From Hyphomicrobiales bacterium (GTDB taxonomy: Bacteria; Pseudomonadota; Alphaproteobacteria; Rhizobiales; Rhizobiaceae): a stretch of 64,000 nucleotides of DNA. The notes beneath the pieces are model-generated. The model was not told the DNA's origin. It made no database searches and saw only the letters and a list, made by a program, of their open reading frames with translations. Shown one piece after another: positions 1 to 9,681 of the stretch (its first letter is position 1; the number at the start of each line of letters is the position of its first letter). The stretch is from assembly GCA_900471925.1 (NCBI GenBank), contig UCGV01000033.1, positions 55,881-119,880 on the forward strand, given 5' to 3'. Made by a program: the position numbers and the translations under genes.

Positions 1-2
1 TT

Positions 3-443
3 CGACGCACGCGCGACGATCTTGCCGAGGCTCTATCGCATGCCGTCGAGGAACTGCGCCTGACATATCCGGATCGGCAGATCGATGTGCAGATCACGAT
101 CGACCAACCGGTCCTTGCCGATCGCCTCTATATGGCGAGGATGCTCTCCAACCTTCTCAAGAATGCGCTCACCCATGGATCGCCGGACCATCCGGTGACG
201 GTGAAGGCCTCGACGGAAGACGTGTTCGCGCTGTCGGTGGCAAATACGGGGACCCCGATCGCGGCGGCTACCCGCGAGAGACTGTTTTCGCCGTTCATCC
301 GTGGCTCTGGGGATTCGGACCGTTTGGGGCTCGGTCTCGGCTTGTTCATCGTCGCTGAGATCGCTCGTGCCCATAAGGGACAGATCGAGCTGACCTCCGA
401 TGAGGATGCGACCTGCTTTACCTTCCAGATGCCCCTTGGCTGA
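3..443 (+). CDS. Sensor histidine kinase, C-terminal part (5' end outside window)
   Basis: The reading frame is open from the left edge to a TGA at 441-443, so only the ATP-binding half of a histidine kinase is present. It shows an N-box (NLLKNALTH), a G1-like segment (VANTGTPI) and a GLGLGLFI G2 box, typical of HATPase_c. It closely resembles the C-terminal 140 residues of the GAF kinase at 24182-25375, including a shared ATCFTF segment near the end, so the two are paralogues. The missing N-terminus is inferred, not seen, to be a GAF sensor plus HisKA domain. Confidence 0.85.
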   Translation, partial: RRTRDDLAEALSHAVEELRLTYPDRQIDVQITIDQPVLADRLYMARMLSNLLKNALTHGSPDHPVTVKASTEDVFALSVANTGTPIAAATRERLFSPFIRGSGDSDRLGLGLGLFIVAEIARAHKGQIELTSDEDATCFTFQMPLG

Positions 444-607
444 CGAACAGGTTGGCCGGCGGGGCGACGACAGCGCGCGGTCCAGGACCTGCAGGGCGCG
501 CTCTTTCGTGCGATCCAGGTCACCCTCCTGTCTCTTTTGCAATCATCGGGGGAAAGATCGTCCCTGCGAGAGCGCCACATTGCAAGTTTGCCTGCCTGGA
601 TTATCTG

Positions 608-2692
608 ATGGGGCTCGAAGAACATCCGGAGTGTCCGTTGAATAAAACCCGGCCCGCGCTCCTTCTCATCACCGCCTCGCTCATTCCGGTGATCATATTG
701 GCGGCGCTGATGGGGAGGTTCTTCATCAGGGAGCAGCAGGCAGCGCTCGACGAGGACATCCGTGGCCGGGCATCGACACTTGCCGCAACGCTCCAACGCG
801 AACTGAAGAGCCAGCTGCAGCTGCTCTCGATCGTCGCCGATTCTCCTCGTCTCGACCCGCCGATCCCGCGCACAGCCTTTGGCGAGACGGCGCGACGCCT
901 GCGTGATCGGGTGCCGGAATGGGAGCAGATCCGGATTTCCAACGAAAAGGGCGAGGTCGTTTTGTCGTTTCCGCCGCTCGATCCGGCGGCCGACCCGCAT
1001 GTCGTCGATATGCAAAGCCACGACACCCTGGTTCAAACAGGCGCCGCCGTGGTCGGCAATATCGCCATCGGACCGAAAGGCGAGGCGGCTTTTGCGTTGC
1101 GTGCGCCGATCCGGAGGAACGACCGCTTGCGGGCCGTACTGTCCGTGGTGATCCGCCCGACGATCGTCACCAAACTGCTCTATGCCAACGGATTGCCGGG
1201 TTCCTGGTCGGCCTGGATAGTCGATGGCGAGGACCGGCTGGTGGCCTCCACGGGCGCGCCGGCACTTGCAGGCGAACCGGCGAGCGCGTTTGCGAGTTTT
1301 TCCGGCGAGGATTTCAGCGCGGCGACACTGACGAACGGAATGCAGCTGCGCGTTGCCGAAGTCGCGCTCGCCGACACGCCATGGCGCGTCCGGGTGGGGC
1401 TGCCGGTCTCCGACTACGAAGAGCTCGCCCGCCGGGCAACGCTACTGCTTGTCGCGGCTAGCTGCTTTACGCTTTTGCTCTCCGGCTCGGCGGTATTCCT
1501 CTTCCAGCGCGAGGTGCGCGCCAGGAATCGCGAGCGCGAAAGCATGGCCAACTGGCAGCGCATGGACGCACTCGGCAAGCTGACCGGACAGGCAGCCCAC
1601 GACTTCAACAATCTGCTGATGGTCTTCCAGTCCGGCGTGGAGGGCATCAAGAGACGGCGTGACGACGAGCAGCGGGTGACGCAACTTCTCGCGCATATGA
1701 ATGACGGGGTCGCCCGCGGCAAGGCGATCACGCAGAGGCTGCTTTCATTCTCAAGGCGCTCAAACCAGGGCGCCTCCCATGTCGAGCTCGACGTCAAGCT
1801 CGCCGAGCTGTCGCCGCTGCTGCGCCAGGCGGTCAACGATGCGATCGTGATCGAGACCCGCATCGCCGACGACATCTGGCCGGTCCATGTCGATCCGGCA
1901 GGGCTGGAAATTGCTCTCATCAACCTCCTGACCAATGCGAAGGAGGCGATGGCAGGTGGCGGCACGGTGACCGTCTCGGCCCGAAACGTGGCCGATGCAG
2001 CACGCGAAGAGCGTGCACTGAAGGGACCGTTCGTCGCACTGACGATTTCAGATACTGGGACAGGTGTTGCCCCGGAGAACCTCTCACGGGTGTTCGAACC
2101 GTTCTTTTCGACCAAGAAGAGCGGCGGGCCGGGCCTTGGCCTGACGCAGGTCCATAGCTTCGCCGGCGGCAGCGGCGGCGCCGTCAGGGTCTCGAGCCTT
2201 GCCGGCCAGGGAAGCGCCTTTACGCTTTTCCTGCCGAAATCGAACGCGCCGCGGGCAGCCCGTCAGGAGATGACGGGATCTTCAAGCCTGCCGCGAACAG
2301 TCATGATCGTCGATGACACGCCGGCTTCGCTGGAATCGGCGCGCCTGGCGCTCGAAGGTCTCGTCGCAACGCTTTATTGTGCTGCAAGCGGGGCCGAGGC
2401 GATCGAACTGATCAAGCGCCACCCCGAAATCGAAGCGGTTGTCAGTGATATCATGATGCCGGGCATGTCGGGCATCGAGCTCGCAGAGGAAATCCGCCGC
2501 AGAAACCCGACCTTGCCGGTCGTCCTGGTGACGGGCTATAGCGACAGGCTGGAGGCTGGCAGCAAGGTCGGGCGGCCGGTTGTCGCAAAACCCTTCAGGA
2601 TCGAGGATCTGGTATCGGGGCTGAACGAGGCAAAAGCGGCGATCGCCCTGTCGGGCAACATCGTCCGTCTTGAAATTCCGACGAAGGGGTGA
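608..2692 (+). CDS. Hybrid histidine kinase with periplasmic sensor and receiver domain
   Basis: A protein of about 694 residues. It has an N-terminal membrane segment, an extracytoplasmic Cache/PDC-like region of about 230 residues, a second membrane segment, a HisKA domain with phosphoacceptor His331 in AAHDFNN, an HATPase_c domain (NLLTNAKEAM, DTGTG, GLGLTQ), and a C-terminal receiver with phosphoacceptor Asp614 (SDIMMPGMSG) and Lys661 (AKPF). It should sense an external signal and pass phosphate to its own receiver. The frame is open upstream to 452, but that stretch is proline/arginine-rich and unlike a kinase. ATG at 608 is preferred, and TTG at 638 is possible. No response regulator with an output domain lies next to it. 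Confidence 0.9.
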   Translation: MGLEEHPECPLNKTRPALLLITASLIPVIILAALMGRFFIREQQAALDEDIRGRASTLAATLQRELKSQLQLLSIVADSPRLDPPIPRTAFGETARRLRDRVPEWEQIRISNEKGEVVLSFPPLDPAADPHVVDMQSHDTLVQTGAAVVGNIAIGPKGEAAFALRAPIRRNDRLRAVLSVVIRPTIVTKLLYANGLPGSWSAWIVDGEDRLVASTGAPALAGEPASAFASFSGEDFSAATLTNGMQLRVAEVALADTPWRVRVGLPVSDYEELARRATLLLVAASCFTLLLSGSAVFLFQREVRARNRERESMANWQRMDALGKLTGQAAHDFNNLLMVFQSGVEGIKRRRDDEQRVTQLLAHMNDGVARGKAITQRLLSFSRRSNQGASHVELDVKLAELSPLLRQAVNDAIVIETRIADDIWPVHVDPAGLEIALINLLTNAKEAMAGGGTVTVSARNVADAAREERALKGPFVALTISDTGTGVAPENLSRVFEPFFSTKKSGGPGLGLTQVHSFAGGSGGAVRVSSLAGQGSAFTLFLPKSNAPRAARQEMTGSSSLPRTVMIVDDTPASLESARLALEGLVATLYCAASGAEAIELIKRHPEIEAVVSDIMMPGMSGIELAEEIRRRNPTLPVVLVTGYSDRLEAGSKVGRPVVAKPFRIEDLVSGLNEAKAAIALSGNIVRLEIPTKG

Positions 2693-2708
2693 TCGGCATC
2701 AACGGCGG

Positions 2709-2730
2709 GCACCGACGAAATTATCGGTGC
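2709..2730 (+). terminator. Hairpin downstream of the hybrid kinase
   Basis: GCACCGA and TCGGTGC form a perfect 7-bp stem with an 8-nt loop just after the kinase stop codon. There is no T-run, so it is at best a weak or factor-assisted terminator. Confidence 0.25.
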
Positions 2731-2798
2731 GGCACGATGTGTTTTGGGAATGATCACTCCCCGCCCTGTCGCGGACATCCACGACTTCAGGCTGCCAG

Positions 2799-2823
2799 GG
2801 AACTCCAGTCGGTCCCGTTCGTT
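2799..2823 (+). promoter_or_regulatory. EcfG/RpoE2-type promoter, strict match
   Basis: GGAAC at 2799-2803, 16 nt, then CGTT at 2820-2823. It lies 96 bp upstream of the XRE regulator start and matches the general-stress sigma consensus exactly. Confidence 0.75.
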
Positions 2824-2918
2824 TGTCCTTTTCATACGGGAAACCAGTGTGATGCCTGAAGGGCGCGTCCGGCACGCAGGCCCCATGGCGTTTCCCAGTC
2901 CGATCGTCGAGGAAGCCC

Positions 2919-3284
2919 ATGTCAAACCATCCGGGTAAAACCGCAGGCCTCGTTATCTCAGGCGAACAGGTGCGTGCCGCACGCGCGCTCCTTGCCTGGG
3001 AGCAGAAGGATCTCGCCCAATCCGCCGGGCTTTCGGAACAGCGGATTGCGCAGCTTGAGAGGGCACAGGGACAGGTCAAGGCAAACGCCGGAGACATCGA
3101 CGCGATCGTCGCGGCCTTCCTTGCCGCAGGGGTCTGCTTTCTCGACGGAAATTATTCAAGCCCAGGCGGGCCCGGCGTGCGTTTTGCAAAGCCGGCCGGG
3201 GCATCGCTTGATACGAACGAGCGCGAGACGATCCAGTACCGCGAGTTTTTCGAAAATGACGCCCCACCCGGGGCCGGAGGCTGA
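2919..3284 (+). CDS. XRE-family helix-turn-helix transcriptional regulator
   Basis: A protein of 121 residues. Residues 12-66 form an HTH_3-type domain (RAARALLAWEQKDLA, then a recognition-helix-like GLSEQRIAQLE), followed by a short tail with the GPGVRF element usual in rhizobial single-domain XRE regulators. ATG at 2919 has a GAGGA Shine-Dalgarno six bases upstream. It stands alone, with an EcfG-type promoter upstream and the trehalose-synthase-like gene downstream. The target is unknown. It would make a stress-induced DNA-binding protein. Confidence 0.85.
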   Translation: MSNHPGKTAGLVISGEQVRAARALLAWEQKDLAQSAGLSEQRIAQLERAQGQVKANAGDIDAIVAAFLAAGVCFLDGNYSSPGGPGVRFAKPAGASLDTNERETIQYREFFENDAPPGAGG

Positions 3285-3399
3285 ACAGCACGAGCACCAG
3301 CCACAGCATTCCACTCTCCGCCAGCCGTTTCATCATCAAAATGGCAAACGCCGCCCATCAGGGCGGGTTCGGCGCATCTCAGCGATGGATTCGGGGCAG

Positions 3400-3425
3400 G
3401 GAACCTTTGACGCGCAAAAGCGGTT
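3400..3425 (+). promoter_or_regulatory. EcfG/RpoE2-type promoter
   Basis: GGAAC at 3400-3404, 17 nt, then GGTT at 3422-3425, 31 bp upstream of the GH13 gene start. This is the right geometry for its main promoter. Confidence 0.7.
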
Positions 3426-3455
3426 GCGTCGGATCGAGCACGGAGGGAAACGCCG

Positions 3456-5117
3456 ATGATCAATGACCTTTGGTACAAGAATGCCATCGTCTACTGCCTG
3501 TCGACCGAGACCTTCATGGATGCCAATGGCGATGGCGTCGGAGATTTCCAGGGCCTCGCACGCCGTCTAGACTATCTTGCCGGTCTCGGGATCACGGCGA
3601 TCTGGCTGATGCCTTTTCAGACCTCGCCCGGCAGGGACGACGGATACGACGTGTCGGACTATTATAATGTCGATTCGCGCTACGGCACGCTCGGCGACTT
3701 CGTCGAGTTCACCCACGGCGCCAAGCAGCGCGGCATCCGGGTATTGATCGATCTCGTGGTCAATCATACGTCGGACCAGCATCCCTGGTTTCAGGATGCC
3801 CGGCGCGACGAAGGATCGCGCTTCCGGGACTGGTATGTCTGGTCAAAGCAAAAGCCGGACAATGCCGATCAAGGCATGGTCTTTCCAGGGGTACAGAAAT
3901 CCACCTGGTCCTATGACAAGGAGGCGAAGGCCTATTACTTCCATCGCTTCTACGATTTCCAGCCCGATCTCGACACGGCAAATCCGCAGGTGCAGGCCGA
4001 GATCCTCAAGATCATGGGCTTCTGGATAGAGCTTGGCGTTTCGGGTTTCCGCATGGATGCAGTGCCCTTCGTGATCGCCGAAAAAGGTGCCGACGTCAAA
4101 AGGCCGCGCGAACAGTTCGAGATGCTTCGCTCGTTTCGCGAGTTCCTGCAATGGCGAAAGGGTGACGCCATCATTCTGGCGGAAGCCAATGTCCTGCCAA
4201 AGACGGATATGGACTATTTCGGCGCGGACGGCGACCGCATGCACATGATGTTCAACTTTCAGGTCAACCAGACACTCTTCTATGCACTGGCTAGCGGGAA
4301 TTGCCGTCCGCTCGAGAAGGCGCTCGAGGCGACGCGTACACGACCCGAGACGGCGCAATGGGGGCTGTTCCTGCGCAATCATGACGAACTCGACCTCGGG
4401 CGATTGAGCGAACGGCAACGAAGCGAGGTTTTTGCAGCCTTCGGCCCCGACAAGAACATGCAGCTTTATGATCGCGGCATCAGGCGGCGGCTGGCACCGA
4501 TGCTGGAAGGCAATGTCGCCCGCATCCGCATGGCCTACAGCCTGATGTTTTCGCTGCCGGGAACGCCGGTGCTGCGCTATGGCGACGAGATCGGCATGGG
4601 CGACGACCTCTCGCTTGCCGAACGCGACTGTGCCCGCACACCGATGCAATGGTCAAGGGAGCCGCAGGCCGGCTTCACCAAGAGCGCGACGCCGATCCTG
4701 CCGGTGATCACCGATGGCGCCTATGGGTTCGAGCATATCAATGTCGCAGATCAGAGGAGGAGCCCCGATTCCATGCTCAATTGGATGGAACGGTTGATCC
4801 GCATGCGCAAGGAGGCCCCCGAGATTGGCTGGGGGAACTATACCTGCGTCGACACCGGCCTTGAGGGTGTGCTTGCCATCCGATATGACTGGCGCAACAA
4901 CTCGATCCTGATCGTTCACAATCTGACGCAGGCGCCGGTCGAAGCGGAAATCGACACCGGTCTCGGCGACGATGGGCATTTGCTGATCGATATTGCCGAT
5001 GGCTCCAACAGCGAAGCTGCAAAAGACGGCAAGCACTGCATCTATCTCGAGGGTTTCGGCTTCAAGTGGTTCCGCATCGGCGGCCTCGATTACCTGTTGC
5101 GCCGGACCGAGATCTGA
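3456..5117 (+). CDS. GH13 alpha-amylase family enzyme, trehalose synthase-like
   Basis: A full-length GH13 glycoside hydrolase of 553 residues. The four conserved regions are visible: DLVVNHTS (about 99-106), GFRMDAVPF with nucleophile Asp201, ILAEANV with acid/base Glu243, and LRNHDELDL with Asp310. The GDGVGDFQGL start and overall order match TreS/alpha-glucosidase enzymes that interconvert maltose and trehalose or hydrolyse alpha-glucosides. The C-terminal maltokinase fusion of some TreS proteins is absent. GGAGGGA lies at the right distance before ATG 3456, and an EcfG-type promoter sits just upstream. With treZ at 37070-39043 it points to stress trehalose metabolism. Exact specificity cannot be settled from the sequence. 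Confidence 0.85.
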   Translation: MINDLWYKNAIVYCLSTETFMDANGDGVGDFQGLARRLDYLAGLGITAIWLMPFQTSPGRDDGYDVSDYYNVDSRYGTLGDFVEFTHGAKQRGIRVLIDLVVNHTSDQHPWFQDARRDEGSRFRDWYVWSKQKPDNADQGMVFPGVQKSTWSYDKEAKAYYFHRFYDFQPDLDTANPQVQAEILKIMGFWIELGVSGFRMDAVPFVIAEKGADVKRPREQFEMLRSFREFLQWRKGDAIILAEANVLPKTDMDYFGADGDRMHMMFNFQVNQTLFYALASGNCRPLEKALEATRTRPETAQWGLFLRNHDELDLGRLSERQRSEVFAAFGPDKNMQLYDRGIRRRLAPMLEGNVARIRMAYSLMFSLPGTPVLRYGDEIGMGDDLSLAERDCARTPMQWSREPQAGFTKSATPILPVITDGAYGFEHINVADQRRSPDSMLNWMERLIRMRKEAPEIGWGNYTCVDTGLEGVLAIRYDWRNNSILIVHNLTQAPVEAEIDTGLGDDGHLLIDIADGSNSEAAKDGKHCIYLEGFGFKWFRIGGLDYLLRRTEI

Positions 5118-5196
5118 CGACGATCCATCATCGCTTCCGCTCAACTGGAGCGCAGCAACGCGGATGTCCCGAGCGGCCATCAAAACAACCGGAGCC

Positions 5197-6384
5197 ATGA
5201 TGAAGCAGGCGCGCTTGAAGAAGCCATGGATCCGCCGGAAGGACGCAGAGACGTCAAAGGCGAGCTTTCCCGAGCTGTTTTTCGATCTTGTCTTCGTCTT
5301 CTGCCTGATCCAGTTATCCCATACGCTTTCCGAGGAGTTCAATTCGGTCTCCGTCGGTGAGGCGGCACTGCTCATCCTGGCGATCTGGTGGGTTTGGATC
5401 AACACGACCTGGGTTACCAACCTACTCGATACCGATCGCGAGCCGGTTCGCTATCTCCTGTTTGCCTTGATGTTTGCCGGCATTTTGATGGCGATCGCGC
5501 TTCCCGGTGCGTTTGCAGAGCACGCCTTGCCCTTTGCGGCAATCTATGCTGTGATGCAGATCGGCCGCTCGGCCTTTGCGGCATACGCCTTCTTGCCTGA
5601 CGACCGACGCTCGGCGATGACCTTCCTGCGCGTCACCGCCTGGTCTTGCGTGGCCGCGCTCTTCTGGATCGGCGGCGCGGTCGGCGGACTTGAATGGCGA
5701 TTGGCCGCCTGGTCGATGGCGATCGCCATCGAATATGCCATGCCGCTTCTGCGCTACTGGCTCTTCCGCTTCGGCAGTGCCGACAGGGAGACGCTGTCAG
5801 TCTCGGGTGAGCACATGGCAGAGCGCTGCGCCCTCTTCGTCATTATTTGCCTGGGCGAGACCATTTTGACGAGTGGGCGAAACGCTGCCGAACATATGGC
5901 TGCCGATCTGACGATCCTCGTCTTCTGCTGCGCCTTCCTTTCGACCGTCATCATGTGGTGGATCTATTTCCACCGCGGACAGGAAGAGGCCGCCTCGAAG
6001 GCTGAAGAGACCTCCAAACCGGAGGCCGTTGCCCACAATCTGTTCACTTATGGCCATCTGCCGATTGTCGCCGGTATCATCCTGACGGCTGTCGGCGAAG
6101 ATTTCGCCCTCTCGCATGCCAGGGACGATGCCGGTTTCAAACATGCGGCCGCCATTCTCGGCGGACCGGCGCTGTTTCTGGCCGGCAACATCTGGGTCAA
6201 GCTTGTTGCAGGAAGGCATTTTCCGCTTTCGCACATCGTCGGGCTCGCGGTTCTGTCGGGCAGCGCGATGGCCGCACCCGTCTTGCCGAATTACGCGATC
6301 ATCCTTCTGGCGACCCTTGGCCTGCTCGTTGCTGCCGTATGGGAATATATCGGGCTTAAACGCCACCCGGCGGCCGCCGCTTGA
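5197..6384 (+). CDS. LtrA family (low temperature requirement A) membrane protein
   Basis: A polytopic membrane protein of about 395 residues with roughly ten hydrophobic segments. The N-terminal PELFFDLVFVFCLIQLSH block is the LtrA family signature. A second typical block, AERCALFVIICLGETIL, lies mid-protein. The family is named from Listeria but its biochemical role is not established. The frame is open further upstream; ATG 5197 or 5200 is preferred because GGAG lies at 5191-5194, and ATG 5164 is the alternative. It follows the GH13 gene by about 80 bp with no promoter visible, so co-transcription from the site at 3400 is likely. Confidence 0.85.
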   Translation: MMKQARLKKPWIRRKDAETSKASFPELFFDLVFVFCLIQLSHTLSEEFNSVSVGEAALLILAIWWVWINTTWVTNLLDTDREPVRYLLFALMFAGILMAIALPGAFAEHALPFAAIYAVMQIGRSAFAAYAFLPDDRRSAMTFLRVTAWSCVAALFWIGGAVGGLEWRLAAWSMAIAIEYAMPLLRYWLFRFGSADRETLSVSGEHMAERCALFVIICLGETILTSGRNAAEHMAADLTILVFCCAFLSTVIMWWIYFHRGQEEAASKAEETSKPEAVAHNLFTYGHLPIVAGIILTAVGEDFALSHARDDAGFKHAAAILGGPALFLAGNIWVKLVAGRHFPLSHIVGLAVLSGSAMAAPVLPNYAIILLATLGLLVAAVWEYIGLKRHPAAAA

Positions 6385-6487
6385 TGATCGCTCACCGTCC
6401 CGGCTGTTTCGATCACTGCCGAGCGGACCGTGCATGTGATCGGCGACTGCATCTTTTTTGCCGGCCGTGCGTTGATCTCTGCCCGCA

Positions 6488-7588
6488 ATGAGGATTCCAG
6501 AGATGCGCCGGTCCAATCGTCGTTACACCCTATCGGTGCTTGCGCTATTGGCGGTGACGGCTCTGGCGGCGGGGATGGCCGCTTCGCGATCGTCATCCTT
6601 CGCTTCGGATGGAGATGTATCGCGACCAGGTCCGCACGCTGCCGACAGACGGGGACGGCTGGCCGAGACGCCGGAGGCGATTCCGCCTCGTGGTCTGCGC
6701 GATGTTTTCTGGCGGGTGGTCCACCAGGTCTCCGACGACCGGGTGTTGTTGATTGCGGCGGGTGTGACCTTCTATCTTTTGCTCGCCATGTTTCCGGCAC
6801 TTGCTGCGCTCGTCTCCCTCTACGGCCTGGTCGCCGACCCGCGCACCATAGCCGACCACCTGCAGCAAGTGGCGGTCGTGCTTCCGCCCGGCGCCTTCGA
6901 CATCGTTGCCGAACAGGTCCGTGCGCTGGCGGAGCGACGCGAAACTACGCTCGGGCTGACATTCTTCGCAGGCCTGGCAATTGCACTCTGGAGCACCCAT
7001 AGTGGCACGCTGTCACTCTTTGACGCCATGAACGTGGCCTACGAGGAAAACGAGCAACGCAGTCTGCTCCGGCTCAACCTGATCGGTCTGGCATTCACGC
7101 TCGGAGCGATGGTCTTTGCCGTTGCGATCGTGGCTCTCATTGCCGTACTGCCCGTCCTGCTGTCCTACATCTGGCTGGGAAAGCTCGAGGAAAGCGCGAT
7201 GCTGTGGCTGCGTTGGCCGCTTCTTCTTGCCATCGTCTCCTGCGCTGTTACCGCGCTTTATCGTTTCGGTCCGAGCCGCGAGCCGGCGCGTCTGCGCTGG
7301 TTGACATGGGGCGCCTTGCTGACGACAGCCGGCTGGTTTGCCATGTCGTTCGGGTTTTCCTTCTATCTCAGCCATTTCGCAAATTATAACGCGACCTATG
7401 GGACGCTTGGCGCCCTGATCGGATTTCTCGTTTGGACCTGGCTGTCGGTCGCCATCCTCATTGTCGGCGCCCAAACCAATGCCGAACTTGAGCACCAGAC
7501 GGCACGTGACACCACCACCGGCAAGCCTGTGGCGATGGGCCTGCGCGGCGCCTACGTTGCCGATACGATCGGGCGGGCCATCGACTGA
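6488..7588 (+). CDS. YihY/virulence factor BrkB family membrane protein
   Basis: A protein of 366 residues with a hydrophobic N-terminus, a basic linker, then about six membrane segments. ALLIAAGVTFYLLLAMFPAL-like sequence at about 85-105 and GTLGALIGFLVWTW near the end are hallmarks of the UPF0761/BrkB family. The early hydrophobic segment at residues 14-32 is extra relative to many members. ATG 6488 is used and ATG 6503 is possible. The molecular function of the family is unknown. It is found often beside stress genes in rhizobia, as here. Confidence 0.85.
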   Translation: MRIPEMRRSNRRYTLSVLALLAVTALAAGMAASRSSSFASDGDVSRPGPHAADRRGRLAETPEAIPPRGLRDVFWRVVHQVSDDRVLLIAAGVTFYLLLAMFPALAALVSLYGLVADPRTIADHLQQVAVVLPPGAFDIVAEQVRALAERRETTLGLTFFAGLAIALWSTHSGTLSLFDAMNVAYEENEQRSLLRLNLIGLAFTLGAMVFAVAIVALIAVLPVLLSYIWLGKLEESAMLWLRWPLLLAIVSCAVTALYRFGPSREPARLRWLTWGALLTTAGWFAMSFGFSFYLSHFANYNATYGTLGALIGFLVWTWLSVAILIVGAQTNAELEHQTARDTTTGKPVAMGLRGAYVADTIGRAID

Positions 7589-7637
7589 ACGTCACTCCAG
7601 AATTGGTTTGCTGCCGCGCCCGTCTTGATCTCGGTAC

Positions 7638-7662
7638 GGAACTCCCGAGGCGCTGGCGTGTT
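7638..7662 (+). promoter_or_regulatory. EcfG/RpoE2-type promoter, near match
   Basis: GGAAC at 7638-7642, 16 nt, then TGTT at 7659-7662. It fits GGAAC-N18-TT and lies 91 bp before the PPOX-fold gene. Confidence 0.5.
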
Positions 7663-7752
7663 CTTGGCAAGGACAAAGATTGGCTGACCCGCGCGGGCCG
7701 CAGCCGCCACAAGCCGACAGAGGCCATGCCCACCAGGTGAAGGAGAACCGAT

Positions 7753-8235
7753 ATGACCAAAGACAAGGATGATAGCGAGCGCGTCTGGGATCTGACAGAA
7801 AAGATCGGTTTCTGCATGCTGGTGACGAAGGCCGGTGCCGACATCCGCGCCCGTCCGATGTCGGCTTACGTCGAGCGGCTTGAAAATGCCTTTTATTTTC
7901 TGACCGATGTTGAGAGCCACAAGGATGACGAAATCGCCCGGCGACCGGAGGTCTGTCTGGCCTTCGCCGACAGTCGGGGACAGAAATACGTGTCGGTGAC
8001 CGGGACGGCGGACGTGTCAAATGACCGCGACAGGATTCGTGATCTCTGGTCAACGCCAGCCAAAGCCTGGTGGGACAGCGCCGAGGATCCGTCGATCCCG
8101 GTATTGAAGGTTACACCGGCCTACGCCGAGTTCTGGGATAGTCCTGGAACGCTGGTCAGCTACATTAAGATGGCTGCAGCCGCGGTGAGCAGCGCCAGAC
8201 CCGATATGGGCGACAATGCCAAAGTGGGAATGTGA
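7753..8235 (+). CDS. Pyridoxamine 5'-phosphate oxidase-fold general stress protein
   Basis: A protein of 160 residues resembling the general stress protein 26 family of split-barrel flavin-binding proteins. It has a GFCMLVTKAG beta-strand segment early, then RARPMSAYVE, LTDVESHKDDEI, VCLAFADSRGQKYVSVTGTA, and a conserved W(S)TPAKAWW block. These are the family's usual landmarks in order. ATG 7753 is preceded by AGGAGA. It is expected to be a cytosolic FMN or F420-type binding protein, with no assigned reaction. Confidence 0.88.
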   Translation: MTKDKDDSERVWDLTEKIGFCMLVTKAGADIRARPMSAYVERLENAFYFLTDVESHKDDEIARRPEVCLAFADSRGQKYVSVTGTADVSNDRDRIRDLWSTPAKAWWDSAEDPSIPVLKVTPAYAEFWDSPGTLVSYIKMAAAAVSSARPDMGDNAKVGM

Positions 8236-8331
8236 GGCCGGCGAGCGATCGTTTCGCGGTCATCATCTGCGAATTGCAAATGTCGCGACAGACTTCAGGC
8301 TGTTGGAGACCAGACGCGCCGGCACTTTTTC

Positions 8332-9108
8332 CTATGGCAGATCAAGTTCGATCACGACGGGTGCATGATCGCTTGTGTGGTTCCAGCTGCGCGGGTTGCG
8401 CCTGACAGTGGCCGACTGAAGGTGCGATGCGATCTGGGGACTGAGAAGCGCATGGTCGATCCGCAGTCCCGCATCGCGTTCGAATGAATTGCGCCAGTAT
8501 TTCCAGAACGTATAGATTTTCTCGTCGGCATGGAGGTGACGGAGGGCATCCGTCCAGCCCTGCTGGACCAGCTTGGCATAGGCTTTTTGGACCTCCGGCC
8601 TGAACAGGGCATCGTCACGCCATCGTTCCGGAGCGTAAACATCCCTGTCTGTCGGAATGACGTTGAAGTCGCCGATAAGAAGTGTCGGGATTTTCAAATC
8701 CAGCAGCTCTTGCGCGTAACGCTGCAGGCGGCCAAGCCAGGCGAGCTTGTAGTCGAATTTCGGACCGGGCGCGGGATTGCCGTTCGGCAGATAAAGACAG
8801 CCGACAAGCAGCCCGTTGACGGCGGCTTCGATATAGCGGCTGTGACGATCATCCGGGTCGCCGGGCAGTCCACGGCGCGTCAGGACCGGCAAGACGTCCT
8901 TGGCAAGGATCGCCACGCCATTCCAGCTCTTCTGCCCATGCCAGACGGCCCGGTAGCCCGCTTGCTCGATCTCGCGTCGGGGAAAATTGTCGTCGGAGGT
9001 TTTCAGCTCCTGGAGGCAGACGATATCGGGGCCATCGTCTTTCAGCCATCGCAGCAGGATCGGAAGGCGACCGACAATTCCGTTTACGTTGTATGTGGCT
9101 ATTTTCAA
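8332..9108 (-). CDS. xth: Exodeoxyribonuclease III (AP endonuclease)
   Basis: A 258-residue EEP-superfamily nuclease. It shows KIATYNVNGI at the N-terminus (Asn7), metal-binding Glu34 in CLQELKT, LLIGDFNV, and the terminal SDHAPVV with Asp247 and His248. It cleaves at abasic sites and has 3'-5' exonuclease activity. The frame is open to 9243, but the true start is judged to be TTG at 9108: the canonical N-terminus begins there and GGAGG lies four bases upstream. It faces the PPOX-fold gene convergently. It fits the repair theme of the window (Ku, ligase, Mfd-like). Confidence 0.92.
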   Translation of the reverse strand: MKIATYNVNGIVGRLPILLRWLKDDGPDIVCLQELKTSDDNFPRREIEQAGYRAVWHGQKSWNGVAILAKDVLPVLTRRGLPGDPDDRHSRYIEAAVNGLLVGCLYLPNGNPAPGPKFDYKLAWLGRLQRYAQELLDLKIPTLLIGDFNVIPTDRDVYAPERWRDDALFRPEVQKAYAKLVQQGWTDALRHLHADEKIYTFWKYWRNSFERDAGLRIDHALLSPQIASHLQSATVRRNPRSWNHTSDHAPVVIELDLP

Positions 9109-9681
9109 TCGACCTCCAGAAGGTGAGGCGGACCGGACGGGTGGGGCGCTCGTCTGCCATTGCGTCGGCCATGGCGCGAAACCGGAAAATCGCCATGTTC
9201 GCCATCTCCGTCGCGTCCGGTTGACACGGCTCGCGCTCGACAAGGCAATGTCTGCGCCTGTCTAAAAGTTCCCGAACATGCGCCTTTTCAGCCGGCTATG
9301 CAGCCGCAGTTGAGGTAGTGGCAGCGACATAAGCGAAATTCACGGGGCCGAGGATGTAAGCCCGCGAGGGGATATTGAAAGCGGTTGGTGCTCGCGAAGG
9401 CAGGTTTTGGAAGACGTAATCTGTCATTCCGCTTCTGGCGAGTTCGGGCGACAAAAACACAACGGGCGCTCGACCTGAGAAGGGAGCGCCCGCCTGTTGC
9501 TACCGACGGCGAACGCCGAAAGATCGGCAGGCCGTCAACATGGCGCGTGGATTACTGCCTTGCTACGCAAAGGACAATTGTCGTTTTCGCAACACAGACA
9601 TGCGAGAACGCGATGGAATGGCTCCGAACGGGCACCGGAAGCGGCCTTTGCGAGGGGTGAAGGCTGGAAAAAGGAGGGCTG
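9109..9681. other. Intergenic region, no supported gene
   Basis: About 570 bp between exonuclease III and the next leftward gene. Only short, arginine-rich open frames without ribosome binding sites occur. No hairpin with a T-run or known family remnant was recognised. Confidence 0.5.

Noticed and set aside
3843..4649. Minus-strand 268-codon frame inside the GH13 gene
   Set aside because: Shadow of a gene whose four catalytic regions are intact on the other strand.
9247..9272. GGAAC-N17-CATT upstream of exonuclease III on the minus strand
   Set aside because: Degenerate -10 and about 140 bp from the start codon.
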